NCBI GenBank assembly: GCA_034509425.1
Contig: JAVTVJ010000667.1
Coordinates: 310,001-374,000 of the forward strand
From: Eopsaltria australis
Taxonomy: Eukaryota > Chordata > Aves > Passeriformes > Petroicidae
Direction of reading: 5' to 3'
DNA: 64,000 nucleotides
The translations under genes and the position numbers were made by a program. A model generated the notes under the pieces. That model was not told the DNA's origin. It made no database searches and saw only the letters and a list, made by a program, of their open reading frames with translations. Shown one piece after another: positions 12,650-24,199 of this stretch. Every line of letters begins with the position of its first letter. Position 1 is the stretch's first letter.

Positions 12650-12954
12650 GTGCAGCTGGATGCAGCTCCCAGTGAAGCCCCTCTGCTTTGCCTCTCCCAT
12701 TTTAATCCAAGCTGAACATTCTATGTGAGTGAGTGAGGGGGTCAAGCTTGCAAGCAAGTGGGCAGCAAGTGGGGATGATGAGGAAGGGAGTAAGTAACTC
12801 TAAATAACTTGGAGCTATTGGCGGTGATGCCAGAGGTGGCATGCTGCTTCTGGCCACTAACACATGTGGACAGGTGAACCTTTACACCAAATCAATCATC
12901 ATATTTATTCTAATTGTATCGTAATAGTCCCCCAGGAGCTCAGTTCAAATGAGC

Positions 12955-13085
12955 TTGACATTATTAAAATTTTAATGCCCAGTTTTCATAGCTGAATGAA
13001 TATTTAAAGGGTATGTCCCAGGCTTAAGTTATGATGATGAAGAAATTAATGGAATGTCTTGTTTAATGCTTTGGTACATGTTGAT
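12955..13085. promoter_or_regulatory. Candidate conserved non-coding element
   Basis: AT-rich, repeat-free block with ATTATTAAAATTTTAATG (near-palindromic) and GAATGAATATTTAAAGG, just upstream of the (A)46 tract. Enhancer-like composition only; inference. Confidence 0.2.

Positions 13086-13087
<2 letters not shown>

Positions 13088-13133
<46 letters not shown>
13088..13133. repeat. (A)46 homopolymer
   Basis: 46 consecutive A followed by TAAAAAGAAAG. Not attached to a recognisable retrocopy upstream and no target-site duplication was seen. Confidence 0.95.
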
Positions 13134-13135
<2 letters not shown>

Positions 13136-14914
13136 AAAAGAAAGAAGTGGTTGTTCAAGGCAGAAAAGAAAGAAAGGCAGTATTTAGGCATAATTAGAGG
13201 AGGAAAGCATCAGTAATGCATTAGTATCAGAGACCAGTTTTGGATAGCTCTCAGCAGAAGGGAAATATTTATTCAGGAAGGGGGGGAAGTCAGGGTGCAG
13301 TCAGGGACCAGAAGAGAAACAGCTCCACTTGAATGACAGATCAGAAACGAGTCCCTGGGAGTCTCTGACCACATCCCTACACAGTGGAATGAGCTTGCTA
13401 GCCTTTGTTGGCTGGAGCAGACAGAGAAAATCACCTTTGTTACCCAACCAGGGTGTTTGTTTATTTTAAGTACCCAGATCAGCTTTGAGGGATGGCATAA
13501 TTAATCAGCAAGACTCATCAGTCTGGTAATTATGTTACAGATAATTGTCAAAACATAAGACCAGATGATACCAGTTATACATAGATGGGAGTGAGAGGTA
13601 GCTCCTCTTGTGCTGGAGGGCCTGATACAAGCTGAAACTGGTACAAAGAATTTCACTGACACTGAGGGTCTGAAATCTGGAATGATTGTGGGGTTTTGTT
13701 TTAGTGTTTGTGTTTGGGGTTTTTTCAAGCCTTCCACCCCTTTCCCAGTTCAAGAAATATTTGGGAATCTATGAATTTTTGGTTTTCCCCTTTTTAAAGG
13801 CTCTTAAATTTCCAGGGTTCCAGCTTGTGCTTATTCATTTACTAATGGAAACTGAGGAGTAACTTGAGCATCTGGATGGGCTTAAAATCACACCCTATAT
13901 GTATTTCTTAGCTGTGAAGAAGGGCAGAAGAAAAAGTTAATACTCTAAGTCCCTTCACAGAAGATTTTCTCTAAAGGGGCACTATCAAGATTAAGATAAT
14001 CTTATTCTTTCTCTGAGTCTTTTCTTGTTTGTTTTCTTTTTTGCAAAATTATTTTTTATTTTCCTTTTGCCATCTCAGGAGCTGTAGCCCTGATCCAGTG
14101 CACACCTAAAGGGGTTTATCATCAGAACAAAGTGTTCACGCATCTAATTTGAGGTGTGATTTCAAACCAGCTTTGAAAAAAATCAGTGGATAAGGTGGCA
14201 TGGCTGCTGGGGGTTCTTCTGCTCAAATGGAACTTGTTTCAGGCTGTCTAAAAAAAAAATTAACCTTTATTTGCTCGTTAATAGAACTGAAAGGAGAGCA
14301 CAGCCATAACTCCTGCATAGGATAGGGATACACCTTGAGAAAGAAGCTCTAGTGCTTCAGAAATTACAGGGCATTCGACTTGGAACAGGTTTAGGTCTGG
14401 GCCTCCTGGAGTTCAGAACGGAGAAAATGGGCTGCTCTCTGTTACACTGCAGCAAGCAGGTGACTCTAACCTTTGGAAGAAGGGAAATTAAGGTAGGAGG
14501 AAGAGAGTGAACACACTACCCTTGAAAGCAGGACCAGTGGTGGGGGAAGAACACTTTCAAGCTCAGGGTGGATCTAGCCCAGTACCAAGGAAAACCCAGC
14601 TTGCAATCTTAACCTGGTGAGAGCCTCTTTCAGTTCCTGGTGAGGCTGTGTTTAAAGTCATGCGCTGAAGCTACCTGCACATTTAGATCAGTGAGAGCCT
14701 GTATTTCATGGTCCTGGCAGTGGGTGAAAGCAGCTAGTTAATTTACACAGTTTACTCAGTTGTTTGTTAAATGGCAGTGCTGTGGAAAGCATTTCTCCAT
14801 AGGCAAAAGGGCTGGCTGTGGTTCTTATCTTTGTGGCCAGGCATACAAAGCTACAAGCACAGAAGGTCTAATCTTCTTGGATGGATGGTGGCCAAGGTCT
14901 TTTTGCACTCAAAG
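13134..14914. other. Intronic stretch, no gene recognised
   Basis: Mixed composition; T-rich runs at 13680-13800 and 14010-14070. No mobile element recognised. Confidence 0.5.
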
Positions 14915-14975
14915 CACTGAAGTCAATGGAGCTTGGCATTGCCTAAAGTCTGCGGAGTCAAGCCAAGCAGCCATT
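14915..14975 (+). repeat. Possible ancient sauropsid interspersed repeat fragment
   Basis: CTGAAGTCAATGGAGCTTGG followed by CATTGCCTAAAGTCTGCGGA and GTCAAGCC parallels a repeat common in archosaurs and turtles (AAGTCAATGGGAG..TTTGCCTGA..GGACTGCAGGATCAGGCC). Diverged; the family is not named here because I cannot verify it. Confidence 0.4.
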
Positions 14976-15567
14976 AGTGGCAAAGGCAACGTTTGGGTCT
15001 TGCTTCAGAAGAAGAGATAAAGTCCAAAGAGGGAAGAGCACGGCAGGAAAGTTCCAATAGCCAGAGGTCATGGGCTCAGGATAAGGCAGAGACAAGAGCA
15101 GATGTTCATCTCCTAGTGAGGGAACAAGGGTTATGTCTACAATGCCTTCAGGGATACATCTGTCTCTCTGACCTGATTGCTGCCCTGCTCATGCCCGTGC
15201 TGAGGAGTCCCCTGAGCTCTGTGTGACCATGATGTGCCCCACATGCAGAGAACACCCCACCTTGCCCAACAGACAGCAGCAGAATAGCATCAAGAGCACC
15301 TATGGGACCACTGGGATGTGAGATCTGAGGGGAGACTTTCAGCTGAGAGATGCAGGCAGAGAGAGATCCACAACCAAAAACACCTTAGCTGAGCACGCAT
15401 TGTAAAACTGACCCAGGACCGTCAGCACACGTTCTCATCGCTCATTTAAATACTGTGATGTCTCATACATGTATTTAGCCATCAGCAGGGTAAGGATCCG
15501 TGCTTGTTAGCGTAAGACTGTCTTTGTTGTATCTGTATGGACTACTTTTACATGCTGGGGGAAATGG

Positions 15568-15948
15568 GGTACTCAGTCTGGAGGAAAGGAGACTCAGGGG
15601 AGATCTTGTCACTCCTTAAAACTACCTGGAAGGAGGTCATTGCCAGGGGTTGGCCTCTTCTTCCAGATAACAAGTGACAGGACAAGAGGAAATGGTCTAA
15701 ATTGTGCTAGGAGAGGTTTAGATTGGATAGAAGGAAACGTTTCTTCACCAAAACATGGTCAATCATTGGAACAGGCTGCCAAGGGAAATGATGGAGTCAT
15801 CATCCCTGGAAGTGTTCAAAAAACTTGTAGATGGAACATTTGGGGGCATGGTTTACTGGTGGACTTGTCAGTCTTTTGTTAACAGTTGGATTTGGTGATC
15901 CTAGAGATCTTCTCCAACATTAGTGATTCCACCATTCTGTGGCTGTGC
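15568..15948 (+). mobile_element. CR1 LINE, 3'-end fragment (longest copy in the window)
   Basis: Shows the CR1 3' order: GGAGACTCAGGGGAGATCTT, a GACAGGACAAGAGGAAATGG segment, GAGAGGTTTAGATTGGATAG, a TTTCTTCACC segment, TTGGAACAGGCTGCC, GGAAGTGTTCAAAAAACTTG, then the CCAACATTAGTGATTCCACC tail ending ATTCTGTGGCTGTG. Plus orientation, 5'-truncated. The 80-codon frame at 15640..15882 lies wholly in it and is not coding. Confidence 0.93.
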
Positions 15949-17559
15949 TGCTGCTCTGCCTTGAAGGAATTTGGGATCACAGTGTCTAGGCTGAAAGAGA
16001 ATATGGTCTCTTTCTACTCAATACGTGCTGAGTTGGCTAATAGAAAAAGTTAGGGATTGAGAAGAATGATTTTTGATAAAAGATGTATGGGCACATTTTT
16101 AAATCAGATGTAAATTATCTTGAAATAGATTCAAGAGGGAAGTTAGAAGAAAGACGGGATTGTGGAAGAACTTTACTGGTACCAGGGAAGAAGGGAGGAA
16201 AGGACAGCAAAAGACTGATTTAGTTTTATATCAGAATTTAATGTGTTTATGAACAGAATTTCACATTTTGATTGCTCATGGTATCTCCAGGGGACGAGAT
16301 TTAATGAGCAGCATGTCCATTCCAGATTTTTACCTCTGCTGTCAGGGTACACATTGAAATAGACCTTTTTATATGACCCTATTTTATATGAAATAGACCC
16401 TTTATATGACCAGAGGGCCAGACCTGGGACTCTTTACATGCTTGAGTGTACTCACTAAGTGTTCAGAGAATTCTCACTCATGTAAGGCATCTGCGGCTAT
16501 AGACACAAAAATCATCATCCACAAGATACCCTTCTTTTCCAGGAAAGAAAGGTCAAGTGCAGGAGCCAAACAAGATCCATGAGAGCAATAAATACCCACC
16601 TAGGTGGTCAGGACTTCACCTTCTGTCCTTAGTCACTAAGGTACTGTGAGGAAGCACAGCCTAGTGAGTGAAAATAGACCCATAGAATACCATTTTTACA
16701 GTGTGACTGCCCAAAATTTTAAGAGAATCTCCTGCTTTTTCACATGCAGATTTGCATAAGAAACAATATTTATAAGACAAAACTATGAAAAAAAAAAGGA
16801 AAAAAGGCAGTCCTGCCTCTCTCATTTTGGAGAATGAGGCTTTGTTCCAAGCATCCTGTTTTTTCCTCCAACCTGCTGCATAACAGGTTCTCCCCTTACC
16901 CTACCCCAATTCATTTAAAACCAGAGACACCATAAGATTAAGCACTACATGTTCAGCTACCCCAAGAACAAACTAAATGATTGGTTGTGTTGGAAAGGAT
17001 CTATTTGTCTATTAACAAGATCAGCAGTTTCTTCCAACTCAAGCCCAAACTGTTCTGTGAGGAAGAAGTTTTGTATTTGAAACCCCAGGCTTGTGCATGT
17101 GAGCATGAACTGAGCTGAAGTCCCTCTAGATTCATCTATGCACAAGAGAATAGGAGAAAGATGAATCAATACTTAGACAGATGGATTATAATGTGTTTTA
17201 TATGATATATAGAAAATACTGTCAGAGAGCAGGCATGGCCGGTAGCAATCATTCTCAGGGGTAGGCACCAGAGCATTGACAGATTTGGAAAGGTCAGACC
17301 CTTCAATGGCTTTTTTTCTTATTTCACACATTGCCATTTCAGGTCTCCTCGTCTGTTTGTGTGCATATCTATGGCACACATCTCAACAGGCAAGGAGGAG
17401 GGTGGCAGGGAGCAATTAAGAGTCCTTTACCAAGATGAGGTTTGGGATAGTCATTTCAGAGGCAATGCATTACTAGCAAGGTAAACCTATGTGATTCAGG
17501 ATTCTTTTTAACAAACTTTCTAAAATACTTCCTCTCCTCACTCTTTCATTAATCCAACA
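15949..17559. other. Intronic stretch, no gene recognised
   Basis: Contains a short near-duplication: GAAATAGACC(C/T)TTT..ATATGACC at about 16355-16378 and 16390-16411. No mobile element recognised. Confidence 0.5.
16355..16411 (+). repeat. Imperfect tandem duplication, about 35-bp period
   Basis: Two copies of a GAAATAGACC-T-rich-ATATGACC unit differing by small indels in the T/C run. Local slippage product. Confidence 0.75.
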
Positions 17560-17596
17560 TTGTATCAATCCACAGTGCCCACGGTAAATGTGGTTA

Positions 17597-17612
17597 ATGT
17601 GTAATTACACAT
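17597..17612. promoter_or_regulatory. 16-bp perfect palindrome with TAATTA core
   Basis: ATGTGTAATTACACAT equals its own reverse complement. The central TAATTA is a paired homeodomain core. A TTAAT element and ATCAATCCAT flank it. The palindrome is certain; regulatory use is inference. Confidence 0.4.
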
Positions 17613-17650
17613 CAATCCATGAAAATACTGCACTTACCTCTATTCTCATG

Positions 17651-18684
17651 GGGACAGGTTTTTGCTCTGTGCATTACAGCTAAAATAGACAAACACAGAA
17701 GTCTGGTTAGGTAGCTAACCTGTGATGAAGAAACCTTCCTGATTCTACAGCATTTGTAGAAATTTCCCTGAGCTGAGCACCTGAGCTGTGACTTTGTTTT
17801 TTTTCTTCAAAGAAAGGAGATTGTTTTGGATTCATGCTTATGGCTATCTAGTTTAGATCACTGTAATTCAATTATGTCACTCAGAATCAGGTACAGAGTG
17901 ATTTACTTGAACTTTGCAATTACACATACACAATTCAATTGTAGGTGATTTTCTTGGCTTTTGCAACTTTGACACTGATATACTTTGCATTTCCTTAGGG
18001 CCCTCTATCAGGGCAGATTTTGTTCAATGCTTTAAAAATTATGACCCGCTCCTACAAACACATTCCTGCCAATACCTTTGCTCACATAAATAGCTGTATT
18101 GAATTCAGAGGAATTACTATTGTGCACATGGCAGACTCAGAAAAAGACTCATGGCAGACTCAGTTGGCAGAAGTGGTAAAATGAAATTCCTCTTGGTGTT
18201 TAGGGGAGAGATTTTAAACAGAAAAACCTGTCCCACCTAAAAAATAAACAGTGAACTTATTTTATGAAAATTTCGGAGCACTTATTAAACTATTACTAAA
18301 CTATTCCAATTAACATCTGAGCTATGTCATGAGATCATCAAGAACTTCAGATTATTTTTAGGGAGGAAGTTCCTCTGGGATAGGTTTTTTTTTATTCCAT
18401 GAGGCTAACCAGCAACTACAGAGATGCAAGAGTGCCCAAAAAACATTTGCTAAGACCTGCTAGCTCGCTTCTTTCATGGTTAGGTCACAGTTGAGTTTCA
18501 TCATTGTCTTAGGGGGCTGATGCTTGAACAGCACCAAACACAACACTACATCAGTGAGCATGAAGAGTTTGTTATTTGCCATTATAACTGTCCACATAAT
18601 TCAATCATAGAAATGACTGCATGTTTGTTTGTCTAAAACCAGAATTTAGTACTTTTTTTTTAACAACTACCTTTATAGTACATT
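17651..18684. other. Intronic stretch, no gene recognised
   Basis: An ACAATTCAATTGT odd palindrome lies at 17930-17942. CATGGCAGACTCAG occurs twice (18127-18140 and 18150-18163), a 23-bp spaced duplication. Otherwise nothing recognised. Confidence 0.5.
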
Positions 18685-18795
18685 ATGATGTCTTTATCTT
18701 CATTGTATAGAATAGAAAGCTGAGAAAGAGGCAGATGTAATGGTGTGTCCAAAATCAGCCAGAAATCCAGTGTAGAGCTGGAAACAAGCCTTGCC
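18685..18795 (-). mobile_element. MIR-type amniote SINE relic
   Basis: On the plus strand GAAAGCTGAGAAAGAGGCAG, then GTGTCCAAAATCAGCCAG, then GTGTAGAGCTGGAAACAAGCC follow the order of a reversed MIR core ('gaaactgaggcacagag..gtgacttgcccaaggtcac..cagagctgggaa'). The preceding TCTTTATCTTCATTGTATAG corresponds to 'attatccccattttacag'. Confidence 0.65.
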
Positions 18796-19769
18796 AGAGG
18801 TTTGCACCTCTGATTTTTTACACTGTTTGGAAAATTCCAGAAACATAGGCAGCAGAATTCCTTTTATCATGGTTTTTGATAAAAACCAGAGCCATCAATA
18901 TGTCCTCAAGGAGTATTCAATTTTTTAAGACCTCTAAGGAGGGTCAAAAGAGTATTGTTATTATTTAGATGATCACCAGGATAATCTTCCATGGTCCTAT
19001 AAAACACACAAGCTCTAGAATAACCTTTTGTCTCCTGAAATGAAGTCATCCTTAAGCACAACCAGCAGATAATCTCTAACAAACTTCTCTTCTGCTTGGT
19101 CATGATCTTCCTATTACTGGCATTTAATTCATCTTCAGTAATTTCCTCATCTTTTCCCTTTTTCTCCCTGTCTCAGAGCACACTTTAAGCTATTCAGGAT
19201 ATCTCCATATTTTTGGGTTCCTTTTTTTTCATTTATTCTTTTTTTTACCTCTATATTTGTCCATTCTCAAGCAGAGTTTCAGATCTACATAGAAACACAA
19301 GGTATATTGATGAGCAATGAAAAAGTGGGTGAGACAAGAAGGAAAAGGGTAGTAGGAACAGTGAGAGGAAGAAAGATGGAGACAGTGAGAAATCAGCTGT
19401 CTCTGCTTCCTACTCTTCTTTCCCAGGTGATCCTTCTACCTGCTCTAAATTAATATCAAAACCAGAGGGAGCAGAAAAAGGTTGGTGGGGGAAGAAAACG
19501 ACAACCTTAGGAAAAGAAAAATCATGATGCAGAAAAGTGTCTGTCCCCTGTCTAATTCCTGCAGTGGCCTGTAGCTGATGGTGCTGAGAAAAATACAGCA
19601 GCAAGCTCTGACATTTCATTTCTGTGGAGAATTGAAAAAGGGCTTGCTATAATTCATCGCTTCTTGTAACTCAAACCCTTTTTGACAGGGGTACCTGCGC
19701 TGTCTTTTAACAGTGGCACCACAGTGGCTGTAATTGGACATGAAAAATGATGTTGTGTTTCTACTTGCT
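18796..19769. other. Intronic stretch, no gene recognised
   Basis: T-rich runs near 19210-19260; purine-rich 19320-19390. No repeat family recognised. Confidence 0.5.
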
Positions 19770-19797
19770 GGGAGAATTGGGGTGGGGGTAGGTGGGG
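19770..19797 (+). other. Potential G-quadruplex motif
   Basis: Four G-tracts: GGG (19770-19772), GGGG (19779-19782), GGGGG (19784-19788), GGGG (19794-19797), with loops of 6, 1 and 5 nt. It is on the plus strand, so it would also be present in the pre-mRNA if the gene reads plus. Folding is not shown. Confidence 0.55.
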
Positions 19798-21198
19798 CAG
19801 TGGCAATTCGGTGTGAGATGGTGACATCTGGCATAATTTGGATGGTTTGGTTTTAGGCAAAAAAAGGGAAGGACAACCCAAAATGAAGGGAATAAAGCGT
19901 AGCAAGTATGATTGCCTTGCCTAAGGTTTGCAAAGGTGGCAGAGCAGGTGATATTCAACAGAGACGAACACACAAAGAATCACAGGAAAATGAGAAGCGT
20001 GATGCACATGAAGTTCTGGCTCCACCATCAACAGAAATATTTATGGCATTTGTGGGAAAAGGACACACAACCCCTATTCCTGAAATAGGCCAATTCACAG
20101 CTGCAGTGGTATTTCTTCCCAGTACAGATGGAGAACCTGAGCCACAAGATTTTCCTGACTCCACACTGGGAACACAGTAGTGAATGAAACTCTGGTGTGC
20201 CACTCTCTTGCCCCCTCTTTGAAAACTGAGTCTATATAGGTAACCAGAAATCCAAATTATGTTATTTGGCTCTTGCCTAAGTCTCAGTGGTGCTCAGCAT
20301 GTCTTTGCTACAAAATTGTTTTTGAGTGAGGCACTTTAAGTTTTTTGGCCAAATGGGACTGTGAATCATGAAAGAGGATAAACATTGTCCTGTTTTATAA
20401 TGGTTTTGTAACTACAGAGCATTCTGGTACCATAAAGTCAGACATCTTCATATCATGCAGAGAATAAAAAATTTTAGTCAGGTCCTAAGGGATGGTAGAG
20501 AAGTTAAAGAGGAGATAAATGCTTTTGGGACTAACTAATGGTGAATCAGTTTACTCCTTTCTCAGTGGCACCCCAAGAGGGATAACACAGAACAAGAAAG
20601 CATGATCATATTTCCAATGAGAGCACAAAGAGCATCCATGAGCAGAGGAAAGAAGGACCACTGAATGGACAGGAGTGTAGTACATCTTAGAGAAAAGCCT
20701 AACAGAGTGCACTCACTCCATCTACCAGCTCAGATGTTGGGTCAGCCTGCCTAGGTCTTTTCCCATGTAGCCAAATCCCTTTTGAAACCTTCTAGTGTCA
20801 GGGTTCAACAACACTTTACAGTCACATCTGTAGGTCCATAGATCCCAGGTGTATTTCCTGATGGTATTAATCAGATTTGCTGTCTGGCAAATATCCTTTC
20901 TCCTGTCACACTCTCCAAGTACACCTAGACAGGACAGATATTAAAGATGTCCATACCAGTATTTCCCCAAACACTCTTCAGAGGGCTGCATTTTGGAGCA
21001 TAAACATTGGTTCCGTTCTGCTTAACTTATGGCAACTTCCAGGTAAAGAATAAGCAGGGAACTTGAATCTCTGAATTCCCTTCTCCCCAAGAAGGCATTT
21101 CCCCAGACTGAGGAAGCTACATCATTCTGCTATTTCATTTCCCCACTTAGGCCTTTTCTGGTCCCCATGACAGGTCTCTGCTCCCAGAGTGTCTGTGT
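19798..21198. other. Intronic stretch, no gene recognised
   Basis: Weak MIR-like traces (CCTTGCCTAAGG near 19916; AGATGGAGAACCTGAGCCAC near 20126) that I do not call as elements. Confidence 0.45.
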
Positions 21199-21510
21199 AA
21201 AAAAAAAAAAAATTCCATAGATGGAGAAAGGAAACTTAATTATTTTCCTCTCAGTGTTTCTCCCTATAATTGGTGTCTTTCATGTCAAAATGATCTCAAT
21301 TTGTATTATGGGCTCCGTTCAGGCAGCACTTTCTCTTTGGTCTATAAAGAAATTGTCAAGTGTATAAATCATAGTGTACATTAAATTACACTAGCCTTTT
21401 ACTTATTAATTTCCCCAGTTTTTTTCTGTCTCTGTTGGATGCTCATTCCCTCGCTCTTTTTTTTAACTTTCTTCAGGATTGACTTCTTTTCTAACTCCTC
21501 AATCTCAGGG

Positions 21511-21535
21511 AAAAAACAAACAAACAAAAAAAAAC

Positions 21536-21567
<32 letters not shown>

Positions 21568-21605
21568 AAAACCAAAAAAAAAAACCCCAAGCCAAAAAAA
21601 AAACC
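21511..21605. repeat. A-rich low-complexity tract with (AAAAC)n
   Basis: About 95 nt almost free of G and T on the plus strand, including several AAAAC units at about 21530-21566. A (A)14 tract also lies nearby at 21199-21212. Confidence 0.92.
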
Positions 21606-22872
21606 AGAAGTCCAAAGAAATATTTGTCTCATTTTTGCCAAAGGGTCTGATAATGTCCTCTGCCTTGTAAAAACTGTCTTCATGTAGCTCAAAAAGAAGG
21701 AAGAACTCCGTCTAGTTTTTCTAAAGACTGGATCCAAAAGTTACTTAAGATTAGTGGAAATTTTCATGGACTTTAGCATGCTTCAGAACAGTACCTATGT
21801 GGGTAGATTTATGGGATGTTCTGCCTCTCAAGGCTGTGTCCACTTGGACTCCAGACTTTGCCTCTCAAGGCTGCATGCTGCACAACTCCTGTAAATTCCT
21901 GGCTACTGTGACTATTTCTGTTACTGACAGCTTGGGATGCAGGTTCTGGATGTCTTGGAATGAGCGCCAGGGACCTCTGACCATCCTCCTCTGACCAAAG
22001 GAGCTGGATTAGCCAAAGGGTCCATATTAGGAGCCCATAATTTGTAAAAAGGGTGCAAGTGTTAAAAGCAATCAGGTCTCAAGTCAGGTGTTGGTACGTG
22101 GATGGTGTCAACACCAACCTGCTGCAAACACAAACAGGCACAGGGGTTTGAGCAGCTGAGGGAAGTAACTGGGTAATTTGGCTTCATTATCATTCACATG
22201 AGAAGCAAGATGGGACTCATCTCAGCTGAGTCCAAATGTTAAGACAGCCACCACGGTCAGTAGAGAGAAACAGGCACTGCAAAAGACCACACGCTGTTTA
22301 TGTCTCAAACACCAAGCTGAAGACTGGCTTAAAGTTACACTTTCTGTACTTTTGGAGTTACATGACATAGAGTACTCTCCTCATCTGTGTGATGCCAGAT
22401 CTTTGAATGTGTGCAACAGCTAGCTGCTGACATGTGGGTACAGGAGCCCTGTGGCAGGATGTCTGTCCTGCTGCTGCTGCTTCATATATCACCTCTGCCC
22501 TGCCAATATCTTGTGGTACCTGTGTGAGCAACAGGTCTTTCTGTGCAGAGGCAGAAGCAAGGGCTGATACAAGGTTTGACTATTACCAGATTCTTTGTTG
22601 GTTTATGCACTTCAGCTGTCTGGATTTTGTTGGATGATGCAGGCATAAAGCAGAGCAGAAACTGCTCAGTAGCATCTGTAGCCATTGATTCTTCTCTTCC
22701 AGAGTGTGAGTCTAGCTGTAGTCAGTTTATGGATAAGTACATTTTCCTCTAGAGACAACAATACAGCAGGATCTGCTAGGCTCTTCATCATCTTAACCTA
22801 CTTGTCAGCCAGCTTGATAACTTGTTATTACTAAAAATGTGTACAGAGCAATTAGAATAAATCTAAGTTATT
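21606..22872. other. Intronic stretch, no gene recognised
   Basis: GCCTCTCAAGGCTG occurs twice (21823-21836 and 21860-21873). Otherwise nothing recognised. Confidence 0.5.
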
Positions 22873-22894
22873 AAAAAAAAAAAAAAAAAAAAAA
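22873..22894. repeat. (A)22 tract
   Basis: Homopolymer of 22 A followed by an A/G-rich stretch to about 22930. Confidence 0.95.
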
Positions 22895-24116
22895 GGTGAA
22901 AATTAGAGAAAAAAAAAGAAAAATAAAACTAATGGCCTTGCTGCCCAACTGTGATTAGCCACAAATAAGGGATGGATATTATTCCCTGAAGGCATCTTGT
23001 GACATTCATCAGCCAATTTGTGGTCTGACTTTATTGTGAAGACATATGTTAGGAGATTCCTATTGCCTTCTGACCTCCTGCTCCTTGTGATGCTTGTTTG
23101 AACTTGTACTTTCTTTGCTGCTTGACAAATCAAAAAGATATTTTCATTCTGCTCAGAGGTGGTCGCACATAGAAAGATATTTTGAATAGTCCATCTGCAC
23201 AGGGTATTGATTGCTTTATGTGACAAGGAGTGTGAGGAAGGGAAGGGCTTTCAGATTAAATTCTTAGCTGGTTCTGATCAAAGCTACATCTCTGGCTATT
23301 GACAGAAGGGGTATATCCTCATCCCTGGTCTTCAGACACCCACATCATGTTGGGCACTGCCAGTGAAGAATATTGTGAGCATCTGTTGCCCTCTCTCCTG
23401 AGAGTGAGCACCACTGGGGATAGTGATGGTCCCTAACGATTTTATCAAGTGAGAGAGGGATAATTTGAATAACAGAAAACCTATTCACAGCACAGTGGCA
23501 AGGTTTTTTTACTAAATTATATTATGATATGAGAAAGGAAAAAGGTAACTGAAAAAGCAACAGAAGGAACATCCAGTCCTCTACTCTCAGAAAATTCTCA
23601 GTAACCAACACTCCTGCAGCATGTGGACAAATTAGATACAAATCCCTCTCCCCAGGTTTGAAATGGAGGCTGCTATGTCACACATGACTATCCTACTGAG
23701 CTAACACTAGAAGTGGAATTAGCTTTTCAATTTCCTTTTCATCATGCCAACCTCAAGAAATTTTTGCAATTTAAGTTTCACTGATCCTGATGTTCTGACA
23801 AAGCATTTTTACTCTCACGCACCAGTGTTTCCAGGGGAAACTATTAGAAATTTTAAAAGTTACGTTTAAAATTTCATGACCTGTGTGAAATGAGTCAGAT
23901 CCCTCTCCCAACGCGACTCAACAAAGCCACTGTCAGGTGAGAGGAGTGACACTGATTTATTTACCTCAGACCAAGCAGCAGCCTGCACTCCATGGCTAGC
24001 TCTTTGTTTACTGATTGCTTTTCTTCCCCCCCCTTGTGGAGTAAATTCTGGTGCTAATTATGATGTGCAGTAAAGAAGCAAAGCAAGCCTCTGTGTATGA
24101 ATGTCTGACTCCTCCA

Positions 24117-24150
24117 TTAATTACATGTCTGTCTTTGTTCTTCCTTACAG
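24117..24150 (+). promoter_or_regulatory. Branch-point candidate, polypyrimidine tract and 3' splice site of the CELF exon
   Basis: TTACAG ends at 24150, directly before the phase-0 ATG. A T/C-rich tract (24128-24147, interrupted by G) precedes it. TTAAT at 24117-24121 fits the loose yUnAy branch-point pattern, with the A at 24120 about 30 nt from the AG. A second branch-like TGCTAAT lies near 24052-24058, farther than usual. The AG and tract are seen; the branch-point choice is inferred. Confidence 0.75.
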
Positions 24151-24199
24151 ATGAACAGACCGATCCAGGTGAAGCCAGCGGACAGTGAAAGCCGAGGAG
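24151..24199 (+). CDS. CELF4: CELF4 (CELF3/4/5-type) inter-RRM exon, 49 nt
   Basis: Seen: a 49-nt open segment between a polypyrimidine-AG and a GT reads MNRPIQVKPADSESRG plus one leftover G. It starts on a codon boundary (phase 0) and ends in phase 1. Known family facts: CELF proteins are RNA-binding splicing and translation regulators with RRM1, RRM2, a long linker and RRM3; this peptide is the linker joining the end of RRM1 to RRM2, and the family carries a conserved 49-nt exon here. CELF1/2 have HHPIQMKPADSEK and CELF6 has a diverged PAASEGRG form, so this is the CELF3/4/5 branch. Inference: CELF4, because both flanking introns exceed 24 kb and are AT-rich, as expected for that very large, neuron-expressed gene; CELF5 sits in compact GC-rich DNA in birds. 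The ATG is an internal Met, not a start. Neighbouring exons are outside the window. Family call is near certain; the paralogue is likely. Confidence 0.85.

Larger units (their letters stand above)
1..24150 (+). other. CELF4: CELF4 intron upstream of the 49-nt exon (3' part)
   Basis: Inferred from the exon at 24151: everything upstream here is intron if the gene is CELF4. I looked for the expected upstream exon (end of RRM1, a roughly 83-nt exon) and did not see it. The largest open frames (for example 151 codons at 8109..8564 on the minus strand and 127 at 3209..3592 on the plus strand) have no recognisable domain and are in the range expected by chance in DNA of this length. Confidence 0.7.

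Noticed and set aside
15640..15882. 80-codon open frame
   Set aside because: Lies wholly inside the 3' region of a CR1 copy that is non-coding in the family.
21399..21737. Lysine/phenylalanine-rich open frames
   Set aside because: Produced by the A-rich (AAAAC)n tract.
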